NCBI RefSeq assembly: GCF_041435355.1
Contig: NZ_CP108442.1
Coordinates: 248,001-312,000 of the forward strand
Direction: 5' to 3'
Length of the DNA: 64,000 nt
Source: Streptomyces sp. NBC_01276
GTDB lineage: Bacteria > Actinomycetota > Actinomycetes > Streptomycetales > Streptomycetaceae
Below the pieces are notes generated by a model. That model made no database searches, was not told where the DNA came from, and saw only the letters and a list, made by a program, of their open reading frames with translations. How positions within the stretch are numbered: position 1 is the stretch's first letter; every line of letters starts with the position of its first letter. Positions 43,109 through 51,542 of this stretch are shown piece by piece. Position numbers and translations under genes: made by a program.

Positions 43109-43825
43109 TCAGTGCAGGATGCTCACGGCCCGGGCGATGACGAGGAGGGAGGTGAGCAGGGCCGCGACCGACTGGACGGCCATCAGGAGCTTCGCGCGCG
43201 GGGAGAGCGGCATGGTGTCGGTCGGGCTGAAGGCCGTGGAGTTCGTGAGGGACACGTAGAGGTAGTCGAGCAGGGTGGGGACCCAGTCGGAGGCTCCGCT
43301 CGCACCGGCGGCGACCTCGCCGACGGCGTCGTCGTTCTCGTCCTGGGAGAACCGGAAGTCCGCCAGCGGCAGCTCCTCGCGCGGGAGTTGGGTGCGGCTG
43401 ACCGGGCCGCCGCGGTCCAGCTCCCAGAAGGCGAGTCCGAAGGCGATGACGTTGGTGAGCCAGACCTGGAACGCCGCCACCAGTAGGGAGCGCCCGTCGG
43501 CGACCTGGGCGTGGAGCAGTTCGTGGACGAGGATGCCCAGTGCCACGAGGTTGCTGGCGACGATGACCAGTACCAGCGCCAGGGACAGGACGCGGAAGGT
43601 GCCGGTCTGGCGGGTCAGCCGTCTCGGGTTGATGGCGATGAGCGGGAGCAGGAGCAGTATCTCCAGGGCGGGCACCAGGTACCGCGGGGTGATCAGCAGC
43701 TGCTGGGGCAGGACCAGGTACAGGGCCATGGCGGTCAGCGTCGCCAGCACGGCGGGCCACCTCACCTCGCCCCGGCGCTGGTGGCGGGGGTGCAGGGTGT
43801 GTGCCTCGGCGCGGGTTCGCGGCAT
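43109..43825 (-). CDS. Integral membrane protein with ion-channel-like C-terminus
   Basis: The 238-residue protein has about five to six membrane helices. The C-terminal part (LLDYLYVSLTNSTAFSPTDT, MPLSPRAKLLMAVQSVAALL) resembles the pore-helix and last helix of potassium-channel-like proteins, but the canonical TVGYG filter is not present. The N-terminal half is a generic four-helix region. A charged loop (about 140-180) lies between. The ATG at 43825 is used. Ion or partner is unknown. Confidence 0.7.
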   Translation of the reverse strand: MPRTRAEAHTLHPRHQRRGEVRWPAVLATLTAMALYLVLPQQLLITPRYLVPALEILLLLPLIAINPRRLTRQTGTFRVLSLALVLVIVASNLVALGILVHELLHAQVADGRSLLVAAFQVWLTNVIAFGLAFWELDRGGPVSRTQLPREELPLADFRFSQDENDDAVGEVAAGASGASDWVPTLLDYLYVSLTNSTAFSPTDTMPLSPRAKLLMAVQSVAALLTSLLVIARAVSILH

Positions 43826-43939
43826 CGGTCCCCGTCCTCCTCGTCACTCGCAGCGGCGCCCCGCGCGGTGCACGGTGCGCCCAGTGTGACGGTCGAGCGG
43901 CCGCGCGGCCCGGCACGGCGCGGCCCTCGCGAGGACGGT

Positions 43940-44107
43940 TCAGTACTGGGTGCGGTGCCGGCCGCCACGGGGCGCGGGGACGGTGGTCAGGCGGGTGCGG
44001 GTGCGGCGGACGGAGGGGTTGCGCCTCGCCGGGATGTCGGGGCCGGCGGCGATCAGGGCGATGACCACGACGACCAGACCGATGATGAGAACGGCGAACA
44101 GGGACAT
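43940..44107 (-). CDS. Small single-span membrane protein, 55 aa
   Basis: The 55-residue protein starts MSLFAVLIIGLVVVVIALIA, one membrane helix, and then has an Arg/Pro-rich cytoplasmic tail (RRNPSVRRTRTRLTTVP). The ATG at 44107 is preceded by GGCAGGAAC. Its tail could contact nucleic acid or lipids. It lies just upstream of the channel-like membrane protein gene on the same strand, 114 bases away. Role unknown. Confidence 0.6.
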   Translation of the reverse strand: MSLFAVLIIGLVVVVIALIAAGPDIPARRNPSVRRTRTRLTTVPAPRGGRHRTQY

Positions 44108-44257
44108 GTTCCTGCCTTTCGTCGCATTGTGATGACGTGTCACTACTTCGTGTCACCAAATCCACGGGCGGTAAACACGTCGGGTGAGGAAACGCGTGTA
44201 CGCCCCCTCACCCGTACCGCTGCCGGGGCCGCTCCGCGCGTGGGGCATGATCGGGGC

Positions 44258-44995
44258 ATGTCTGATCGCATCATTGCCGCCTGCGACGGGGCGGCGAAGG
44301 GTAATCCCGGGCCGGCCGGATGGGCGTGGGTCGTCGCGGACGCCCAGGGGCGCCCGGAGCGCTGGGAGGCCGGCCCACTGGGCCGGGCCACCAACAACGT
44401 CGGCGAACTCACCGCACTGCAGAGACTGTTGGAGGCGCTCGCACCCGGAACCGCCGTCGAGGTGCGGATGGACTCGCAGTACGCCATGAAGGCGGTGACG
44501 CAGTGGCTCCCCGCGTGGAAGCGCAACGGGTGGAAGACCGCGGCCGGGAAGCCGGTGGCCAACCGGGAGCTCGTCGAACGCATCGACGGGCTGCTGGGCG
44601 AGCGGGACGTGGAATTCCGCTACGTTCCCGCCCACCGCGAGGACGGTGACCACCTCAACGCCATCGCCGACCAGGCGGCCAGCGACGCCGCGGTCACCCA
44701 GCAGGCCGCCGGTACCGCCCTCGGCACCGCGGACCTGCCGGTCCCGGCCCCCGCGCGCAGCACCCCGGCCCGCAGTGCCCCGGCGCGCGGCGGATCGGTC
44801 CGCCGGGCCCCCTCCGGCGCGGCGAAGGGGGCGGCGGCCTCCCGTACCGGGGGCGGCGCGGCCCGCGGGCGGGCCTCCGTCAAGGCGAAGTTCCCGGGGA
44901 GCTGCCCGTGCGGGCAGCCGTACGCCGCCGGGGACACGATCGTCAAGCTGGCCTCGCGCTGGGGCCACCCCGACTGCGCCGGATCGGAGGACTGA
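44258..44995 (+). CDS. rnhA: Ribonuclease H type 1 with C-terminal Cys/His module
   Basis: The 245-residue protein has the RNase HI fold at residues 1-145, with catalytic Asp10, Glu50, Asp72 and Asp138 and His126, so it should cut RNA in RNA-DNA hybrids. A low-complexity Ala/Pro/Arg linker (about 160-205) leads to a C-terminal segment with C-x-C...H..C (SCPCGQPYAAGD, WGHPDC), a likely zinc-binding module not found in E. coli RNase HI. The ATG at 44258 is used. The module may bind RNA-DNA hybrids or a partner protein. The gene stands alone. Confidence 0.9.
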   Translation: MSDRIIAACDGAAKGNPGPAGWAWVVADAQGRPERWEAGPLGRATNNVGELTALQRLLEALAPGTAVEVRMDSQYAMKAVTQWLPAWKRNGWKTAAGKPVANRELVERIDGLLGERDVEFRYVPAHREDGDHLNAIADQAASDAAVTQQAAGTALGTADLPVPAPARSTPARSAPARGGSVRRAPSGAAKGAAASRTGGGAARGRASVKAKFPGSCPCGQPYAAGDTIVKLASRWGHPDCAGSED

Positions 44996-45187
44996 GGCGG
45001 CGCGGGCCCGGGAGGGCCCCGTCCGCCCGCGGCGCGGCCGTCGTGACGTCCGTACGCCGCCCCGCGGAGGGGCCTCCCGCGGTCCGGGAGCCCCGGCAGA
45101 TCCCCCGTGGGATAGTGGAACGGGGTCGAACCGACATCGAGCGGGGTGGCCGGATCCTGGCGCCCCCTGTCGGGGGGTGGAGCACGC

Positions 45188-45736
45188 ATGAAGGGCACAA
45201 GGAGAAGCGGCGCGGCCAAGGCCCCGCTCGCGTTGCTCGCGACGGGACTGCTCACCGCGGGTCTGCTGGCCGGCACCGGTACGGCGACGGCCGCGGCCAA
45301 GGCCGCGCCCGGAGCTCGGGCGCCGGCCGCGGCCTGCACCGGCGCGCAGCTCACGGCCGGCAGCGCGCAACGGGCGGGGTCCAACGGGGTACGGGTGACC
45401 GTCACCAACACGGGCTCCACGCCGTGCACGCTGAAGGGCTTCCCGACCGTGGGCCTCGCGGGTCTGGGCTCGCCCGGCAGCAACAAGGGGCTGAGCGTCG
45501 TCCGCCAAGGCCAGGCGCGCACCGTGCAGTTGCCGGTGGGCGGCACGGCCACGACCCAGCTGACCTTCACGCCGGTGCTCGGAGAGGCCGACGGCTACTG
45601 CGCTTCCGGCGGGAAGCCGATGGTCGCACCCACGATCGTGGTGGGTGTCGCGGGAGGGGGCACCCAGCTGGCGCCGGACGACGGCGGCGACTTCGCCCTG
45701 TGCGGCAACAGCGTGCGCGCCACGGCGTTCCGCTGA
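45188..45736 (+). CDS. Secreted DUF4232 protein
   Basis: The 182-residue protein has a signal peptide (about 1-37) and the DUF4232 pattern: C-T-G-A-Q-L at the mature start, VRVTVTNTGSTPCTLKGFPT, QLTFTPVLGEADGYC, and a final C. Four Cys suggest two disulfides. The fold is a beta-sandwich likely exported to the cell surface. GGAG lies 8 bases before the ATG. Many such genes occur in Streptomyces with unknown role. Confidence 0.8.
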   Translation: MKGTRRSGAAKAPLALLATGLLTAGLLAGTGTATAAAKAAPGARAPAAACTGAQLTAGSAQRAGSNGVRVTVTNTGSTPCTLKGFPTVGLAGLGSPGSNKGLSVVRQGQARTVQLPVGGTATTQLTFTPVLGEADGYCASGGKPMVAPTIVVGVAGGGTQLAPDDGGDFALCGNSVRATAFR

Positions 45737-45787
45737 CGTCGCCCGGCCGGGTCCGGAGCCCCGGCCCCTGACCCGGCCCCGGGTGCG

Positions 45788-46399
45788 TCAGTCCACCACC
45801 AGGTCCGCCCGGTGGCGGCCGGCCTCGATCAGCCGGGCGTTGGCCTCGTCCGAACGGGAGACCCACCGGGCCGCATCCGCCTCGCTCCTGCCGTGCAGCA
45901 CGTGCCGGGCGACGAGGCGGCGCACGCGCAGGCCGTCGTCGGGAGCCAGGTACCAGGTCTCGTCCAGCAGGGGGCGCAGCCCCGCCCACTCCCCCGCCTC
46001 GTACAGCAGGTAGTTGCCCTCGGTGATCACCAGCGGTACCCCGGGAGGCACCGCGATGCTGCCGGCGACGGGTTCCTCCAGGGCGCGGTCGAAGGCCGGG
46101 GCGTAGACCACCTCTGGGGCCGCCGCGCGCAGCCGGCCGAGCAGGGCCCGGTATCCGGCCGCGTCGAAGGTGTCCGGCGCCCCCTTGCGGTCCGCGCGCC
46201 CCAGCCGGACCAGCTCGGCCTGGGCGAGGTGGTACCCGTCCATCGGTACGACGACGGCCCGTTCGGGGCCCAGCGCCCGCGCGAGCCCCTCGGCCAGGGT
46301 CGACTTGCCCGCTCCCGGCGGTCCCGCGATGCCGAGGATCCGCCGTCCGCCCGCGGCCGCCAGGGCCCGGGCACGGTCTTCCAGTTCCGCCCACTCCAT
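45788..46399 (-). CDS. Nucleoside/nucleotide kinase family protein (PRK/uridine-kinase-like)
   Basis: The 203-residue P-loop kinase has GPPGAGKST at 26-34, the substrate-region PMDGYHLA after the second strand, VITEGNYLLY (acidic catalytic strand) and a C-terminal ARWVSRSDEANARLI. It resembles YggC-like kinases that act on pantothenate, fructose or uridine. Substrate unknown. The ATG at 46399 lies in a plain context. It is convergent with the DUF4232 gene, whose stop is 52 bases away. Confidence 0.85.
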   Translation of the reverse strand: MEWAELEDRARALAAAGGRRILGIAGPPGAGKSTLAEGLARALGPERAVVVPMDGYHLAQAELVRLGRADRKGAPDTFDAAGYRALLGRLRAAAPEVVYAPAFDRALEEPVAGSIAVPPGVPLVITEGNYLLYEAGEWAGLRPLLDETWYLAPDDGLRVRRLVARHVLHGRSEADAARWVSRSDEANARLIEAGRHRADLVVD

Positions 46400-46448
46400 C
46401 CGCGTATCGTGCCACCGCGGCGAGCCTCCGCGTCACACGGTCACACGG

Positions 46449-47510
46449 TCACGCGCTCACCACGGGAACGCCGTCCGGGCGGTCGCCGAGGAGGGCAGCG
46501 ACGTGGTCCGCGCAGCGCAGGGCCGCGGTGCTCACGGCGCTCCGGGTCATCCCGGCGACGTGCGGGGTCAGCAGGGCGTTCGACAGGCCGGCCAGCGGGG
46601 ACTCGAAGGCCGCGTGCTCGTGGGCGAAGGTGTCCACCGCGGCGGCCGCCAGGGGATGTCCGGGGTCGCGCAGGGCGTCGGCCAGGGCCTGTTCGTCCAC
46701 GATCCCGCCGCGGGCGGTGTTCAGCAGGATCGAGCCGGGGCGCATGAGCGCCAGCTCCGCCCGCCCGATCATCCCCCGGGTGGCCGCCGTGAGCGGCAGG
46801 TGCAGGGAGACCACGTCACTGGTCGTGAGGAGGGCCGTGAGCGAGCGGACCGGGCGTGCCGGTGCCCCGGCCCGGTCCTGCCGGGACAGGCCCTGGACGT
46901 CCATGCCCAGGGCGGCCGCCCGCCCGGCCAGCGCCGAGCCGATGCGGCCCAGGCCGACGATGCCCAGGGTCAGCTCCGACAGCTGCACGGCCGGAGCCGC
47001 CGGGGCCCGCCAGACACCCCGGTGCGCGGTCGCGTTGTGGGCCGGCAGGTCGCGGGTCAGGGCGAGGAGCTGGGCCAGGGCGAATTCGGCGACGGCGCCC
47101 GCGTTGGAGCCGGGGGTGTGGGTGACCGTGACGCCGTGACGGGCGGCGGCGGGCAGGTCGACGTGGTCGGTGCCCGCCCCGGCCCGCCCGATCACGCGCA
47201 GCGGGCGGACGAGCGCGGGATCGGTGGCCGCGGCGAGGAACCCGGCGCGCAGGGGCACGCCGGCACGGGACTTGAGCGCGTCGTAGCCCTCTCCGCCGCG
47301 GACGGTCGCGGCGGTCAGGGCGGACTCGTCGAAGGCGTCGAAGTCGGTGAACTCCACCCGGTCGCCCCAGACGTCCCGGGTCCCGGTGTGGTCGGTGACC
47401 CTGCGGAGGTTCAGCGTGATCGCCAGCCCGTGGCCGAGCAGGCGGTCGAGCTCTCGCGCCATCAGGTCCCCGGGAGCCGCGTCGAGCAGCAGGATCCGAG
47501 CCTTGTCCAT
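46449..47510 (-). CDS. D-isomer-specific 2-hydroxyacid dehydrogenase
   Basis: The 353-residue protein has the SerA-like catalytic and NAD domains: GLGRIGSALAGRAA is the Rossmann motif, Arg in LNTARGGIVDE and His in LLTPHVAGMT are catalytic, and GRAGAGTDHVDLPA binds substrate. It lacks the C-terminal ACT domain of full-length SerA, so it is an unspecific hydroxyacid or phosphonate dehydrogenase rather than the serine pathway enzyme. The ATG at 47510 follows GGGGGAA. It lies just upstream of the kinase gene on the same strand, 49 bases apart, and the two may be co-transcribed. Confidence 0.9.
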   Translation of the reverse strand: MDKARILLLDAAPGDLMARELDRLLGHGLAITLNLRRVTDHTGTRDVWGDRVEFTDFDAFDESALTAATVRGGEGYDALKSRAGVPLRAGFLAAATDPALVRPLRVIGRAGAGTDHVDLPAAARHGVTVTHTPGSNAGAVAEFALAQLLALTRDLPAHNATAHRGVWRAPAAPAVQLSELTLGIVGLGRIGSALAGRAAALGMDVQGLSRQDRAGAPARPVRSLTALLTTSDVVSLHLPLTAATRGMIGRAELALMRPGSILLNTARGGIVDEQALADALRDPGHPLAAAAVDTFAHEHAAFESPLAGLSNALLTPHVAGMTRSAVSTAALRCADHVAALLGDRPDGVPVVSA

Positions 47511-47627
47511 GTGCGTTCCCCCCTTCCCCGTGCGCACACCCTACGACGGCCGCTCGCCGTGGGCGGGAGCGGCCGTCGGCCGTACGGGCTCGGGCTCCGC
47601 CCCGACGGCACGGGCCTTCGCTCCGGT

Positions 47628-50600
47628 TCAGGTCAGCAGGGCGGCCACCGGTGACAGGGGCTCCCATGCCGGGTCCCGGCCCGTGAGCCGGTCGGTGACG
47701 CGCCGCCAGGCCTGCGGATCGCTGCCGAGGCGGGCGGCCACGAGGCCGGTGAGGGCCCGCAGGGCGGCGTGCGCCTGCTCCGGGGCGTCCGTACGCCGGG
47801 CCGCGCCGCTCAGGTAGGCCAGCATCAGCGCCGCCGGGGCCGCCTCGTGCAGCAGGTCGGTGCCGGTGAGCATGCCGGAGGCGAGCAGTCCGTCGAGCTG
47901 GTTCGGCAGCGGGCAGTGGTACAGCCCGCCCAGCCCGTACCGGGCGCGGGCCCGGGTGAGTTCCGCGCCGTCGGGCAGGCCGTCCGGGCCCGGCTCCCGT
48001 ACGAGGGCGGCGTTGCGCAGGCGCAGGCCGGCCGGGGCGGAGGCGCTGTTGACGACCCATCCCCAGTTGGGCAGCGGCTCCTCGGTGTGGGCGGCCTCCA
48101 CGGCCTCCCAGTCGATGCCGCCCGGCACGGTGGCCGCCCCGCCCGGGGCCTGCCAGGCGGGACGGTCGCGCCGCAGCCGCGTGATGAACTTCTCCGGGGC
48201 GAGTTCCCGGGCGGCCCGGGTCCTGAGCACGGCTGCCGGGTCCGTGGACGCCAGCGCCTTCGCGCACAGGGTGGCCGCCGCCCGGCCGAGCAGATCGCGT
48301 CGGACGAGGGCGGCGAGCCGGTCGGCGCCGCCGTGTTCGAGCAGGTTCAGACAGCCGAGGACCTGCTGGAGGAGGCTCAGGTCGCGCCCCTCCCTGGCGA
48401 AGACCTCCTCGATCAGGTCCGGTTCGGCCGAGTGCAGCCAGAGGGCGCCGCCGGCCAGCCGTCCGGACGGGTCCCTGCGTGCGTCGGCCAGCGCGAGCGC
48501 GCCGACCGAGACGGTCCCCGCGCCGGTCGTGCCGTGGGGACGGGAGCGGGCCACGATGCGCCGGCCCGTCGGTGTGGTGCTGCCGTAGCGCAGGAGGGTG
48601 AGGTCCACCTCCGGGTCGTCGAGGTCGGCGAGCAGTACGTCCGCGCCGGCCTCCAGTCGGCGTGTGCGGGCGGCGAGGACGTACAGGGCGTGCGGATCGC
48701 GTCCGGCCAGCAGTCGGCCGAAAGCGGTACGGGGGGTCCGCTCGTGGCGCGTCAGGTACGCGGCGAGCAGCCAGGGCCCGTCGGGGCCGAGCCGGGGCAG
48801 GACCGCGTCGACGGTGTCGGCGTCGGCCAGGCAGAGCAGGGTGCCGATCGGCCAGGTCCAGCGGTGGTTGCCCACTCCCACGAGGCGGACGGCCTCCTCC
48901 GGGGTGGTGGGGCGGGGGGTGGCGGACTTCGGGTCCTCCAGCGGCCGGTACGCGGGGTTCTCCATGAGGGCGTCGGCCGGTCCGGCGGAGAGTTCCAGCA
49001 GCTCCGCCCAGGTGGGTCCGCCGGCCGACCGGTGATCGGCACAGCCGGCGGCGGCCGACGCGGTCTCGGCCAGCCGCAGCCAGGCGTCGGGGTCGGTGCC
49101 GAGGGTCGAACGCAGCAGGCGTCCGACCGCGGCCCGCCAGGCTGCGGCGAAGGCGAAGCGGCGCCAGTCGGACGGGAGGCCGAGCAGGCGGCGGGCCGGC
49201 AGCAGGCCGGGAAGTTCCTCGGCCGGGAGGAGACCCTGGGTGTAGGCCATTTCGATGGGTGCGGCGGTGGAACCCCAGCTCTGGGGGAGTTCCGCACGCA
49301 CCTCGGCGGGGCCGGGCGCGGTGGGCCAGGAGCCGTCGTGGGGCGGCTCGACGCCCTGGTCCGCGCAGGCGCGGACGAGCCAGCGGGGCGTGGTGAGACC
49401 GGGGGCCTCGTCCTGCCGGTGGTGCGCCAGGAACCGGAGCACACCGGGGTCGGTGGGGTCCGGGACCTCGTCGGGGGCGGCGGCGAGGGAGCGCAGCAGA
49501 TCGAGGGCCGCGAGCGCGGCCCGCTCCTCCCGCCGCGCCGGAACCGCGGGTGGCTCGAAGCCGGGGGCCGCGGGCCGGGCGGTCCCGGGCTCCGCCCCGG
49601 CACCGGTCCCGGCCGAGGCCTGCGGGCGGCCCGCCGGCGCGGGAGCTGCCGGCGGAGTGCCGCCCGCCTCGGTGATCAGGGTGTGGAGGGTGCCCTGGTG
49701 GCCCGGCAGGAGGGTGTCCAGGGCGGTCCAGGCCTCGGGACGCTCGCCGAGGTGGGCCTCGGTCTGCTCGCGGAGGGCCGCCGGGGCGGCGTCACCGAGC
49801 CGCCCCCGGCCGGCCAGCCGGGTCAGCGCGCCGAGCGCGTGCACGGCGGGGTGTCCGGTGCGGACCAGTTCGACCGGGTCCAGCAGCCCGGCGGCGACCA
49901 TGCCCTCCGCCCAGAGGGCGGCGGAGTCGTCCAGGGGTTCCCGGGCGAGCCGCAGCTCGGGCGGGTGCGTGTTCCCGGACCGGCGGCCGCCCGCGCGCCA
50001 GGGCTCGTTGAGGACGCTGAGCCGGAACGCGAGGCGCTGCTCGTCGCTCGCGTCCTCGTGGCGGGCCAGCTCCTCGCACGCCTTGGGCATGAACGGGGTG
50101 GCCGCGTGGGCCTCGGCCAGGGCCGTCAGGTCGTGCGCGTACGGTTCGGCGAGCAGGTCGCGCAGGGTGCTGGTACCGCGGGCGGTGGCGAGCAGGGCCG
50201 GGAGCCGTGCGGGGTCCGCGTAGGGCTCGCACCCCTCGCGCAGGCTTCGCAGCGCGGAGCCGTCGTTCGATCGGGCTTCGGCCGCGAGCGCCTTCTCTAC
50301 GGCCGCGACGACGGGGATGCTCAGGTTCCATGTGAGGGCCGGTTCGTCGAGGACGGTGCGTACCGCCGCGGGTCCGGAGCATTCCCACACGCGGACGAGG
50401 GCGTACCGCACGACGGCGCCCCGCCCGGTGTGGAGCAGCAGGGCGCGGACGGTCAGCTGCGGGTCACCCGAGCCGAGCAGGGGCGTGAGCCAGGTGGCCG
50501 GCGGATACCCGGCGGGGTCGGTCAGTTCGGCCCGCAGGTCCGCGTCCATCGGGACCCGGTCCAGGCGGTGCGCGAGGGTGCGGCGCAGGGATGGGGTGCA

Positions 50601-51230
50601 GCGCGGGTTGCGGTAGACGGCCGCGCCGACCCGGGAGTCGCCCGTGGCGAGCAACCGGGCGAGGACCCGGGAGTCGATCCGGCTGTGGCGGGCCAGGGCG
50701 GTACGGGTGCGGGTGTCCCCGTGCTCGGTGACGGCGGCGACGAGGCCGGGGCCCGGGAGCGGACCGCCGGAGAGCAGCGCCTCGACCGTCCGGTCGGGCA
50801 GGGCGGCCAGCACGGCAGCCGCTTCCTCGGGCCCGGCGTGCTCCAGGAGCAGCTCCAGGGTGAGGTCGACGCTGCGGGGCACGGGTCTGGGGACCGCGCC
50901 GGGGCCGGCCACCGGTGCCGGATCGGGTACGTCGGCCAGCAGCGCGGGCAGGGTGCCCCGGTGCGTGGCCAGTGCCTCGCGGAGGGCGAGCCAGCGGTCG
51001 GGACGGCCCGCGAGGTGACCGCGTATCAGCTCCCGCAGGCGGGACGCGGCTTCGTCGTCCGCCCCGCCGGCGGCGGCGACACCCGCGCCGACGGTACGCG
51101 CGGGGCGTGCCTCCTCGACCACCCGGAGTGCGGCGCCGTCCGGGGGCACGCTCTCGGGGGTGGTCGCGGCGGAGGGCGCGAGGAGGCCCCGCACCACGTC
51201 GGCGGTCGAACTGCTCTGCGAGTGGCTCAT
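47628..51230 (-). CDS. Large hypothetical protein, 1200 aa, repeat-rich
   Basis: The 1200-residue protein is Leu/Ala/Arg-rich with recurrent helical hairpins, such as LELLLEHAGPEEAAAVLAAL and AVRTVLDEPALTWNLSIPVV, which suggest a solenoid of HEAT- or ARM-like repeats. Two Pro/Ala-rich linkers (about 60-80 and 545-580) break the chain. No enzyme motif, signal peptide or membrane helix is visible. It could be a scaffold. Either of two ATGs (51230, 51239) may be used. Similar long proteins exist in Streptomyces without known function. It stands alone, 117 bases upstream of the dehydrogenase start on the same strand. Confidence 0.75.
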   Translation of the reverse strand: MSHSQSSSTADVVRGLLAPSAATTPESVPPDGAALRVVEEARPARTVGAGVAAAGGADDEAASRLRELIRGHLAGRPDRWLALREALATHRGTLPALLADVPDPAPVAGPGAVPRPVPRSVDLTLELLLEHAGPEEAAAVLAALPDRTVEALLSGGPLPGPGLVAAVTEHGDTRTRTALARHSRIDSRVLARLLATGDSRVGAAVYRNPRCTPSLRRTLAHRLDRVPMDADLRAELTDPAGYPPATWLTPLLGSGDPQLTVRALLLHTGRGAVVRYALVRVWECSGPAAVRTVLDEPALTWNLSIPVVAAVEKALAAEARSNDGSALRSLREGCEPYADPARLPALLATARGTSTLRDLLAEPYAHDLTALAEAHAATPFMPKACEELARHEDASDEQRLAFRLSVLNEPWRAGGRRSGNTHPPELRLAREPLDDSAALWAEGMVAAGLLDPVELVRTGHPAVHALGALTRLAGRGRLGDAAPAALREQTEAHLGERPEAWTALDTLLPGHQGTLHTLITEAGGTPPAAPAPAGRPQASAGTGAGAEPGTARPAAPGFEPPAVPARREERAALAALDLLRSLAAAPDEVPDPTDPGVLRFLAHHRQDEAPGLTTPRWLVRACADQGVEPPHDGSWPTAPGPAEVRAELPQSWGSTAAPIEMAYTQGLLPAEELPGLLPARRLLGLPSDWRRFAFAAAWRAAVGRLLRSTLGTDPDAWLRLAETASAAAGCADHRSAGGPTWAELLELSAGPADALMENPAYRPLEDPKSATPRPTTPEEAVRLVGVGNHRWTWPIGTLLCLADADTVDAVLPRLGPDGPWLLAAYLTRHERTPRTAFGRLLAGRDPHALYVLAARTRRLEAGADVLLADLDDPEVDLTLLRYGSTTPTGRRIVARSRPHGTTGAGTVSVGALALADARRDPSGRLAGGALWLHSAEPDLIEEVFAREGRDLSLLQQVLGCLNLLEHGGADRLAALVRRDLLGRAAATLCAKALASTDPAAVLRTRAARELAPEKFITRLRRDRPAWQAPGGAATVPGGIDWEAVEAAHTEEPLPNWGWVVNSASAPAGLRLRNAALVREPGPDGLPDGAELTRARARYGLGGLYHCPLPNQLDGLLASGMLTGTDLLHEAAPAALMLAYLSGAARRTDAPEQAHAALRALTGLVAARLGSDPQAWRRVTDRLTGRDPAWEPLSPVAALLT

Positions 51231-51434
51231 GATCGCCATGCTAGGGCGGGGGTCCGACAACCGGTGTCCGCCGGCGGTCGGCGGCGGGTGCCGGGCGAGC
51301 CGGGGAGGCATGACGGCCGGGTGCCCGGCCCACCTGCGGAGTCTTCGGTTCCATGAGGGAGGATGGCAGCTCGCCCCGGTGCGCACACCCTTGCGAACGG
51401 GGTCGGCACGCAACACGACCTGACAGGTGACATC

Positions 51435-51542
51435 GTGACGACACAACACATACGGCGAGCGGCGGCCGCGCTCCTCGCCGCCGCCCCGGTCCCGTCCCCG
51501 GCGTCCGCTCCGGACGCGCGAGGCCCGGAGGACGTCCGTTGA
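51435..51542 (+). CDS. Small ORF overlapping the MscS start, 35 aa
   Basis: A GTG at 51435 opens a 35-residue frame: a basic start (MTTQHIRRAAAALL), an Ala-rich hydrophobic stretch and a polar end. Its TGA (51540-51542) overlaps the TTG start of the MscS gene (TTGA). This could couple translation of the channel to a small, possibly membrane-active peptide or leader. Similar overlaps occur by chance in GC-rich DNA, so it is only moderately supported. It lies in the 308-base gap between two divergent genes. Confidence 0.35.
   Translation: MTTQHIRRAAAALLAAAPVPSPASAPDARGPEDVR

Noticed and set aside
47769..51356. Nearly 1200-codon open frame opposite the large hypothetical protein
   Set aside because: The sequence is Gly/Arg/Val-rich without helices or motifs, and the opposite strand gives a better protein with strong third-position G+C bias.
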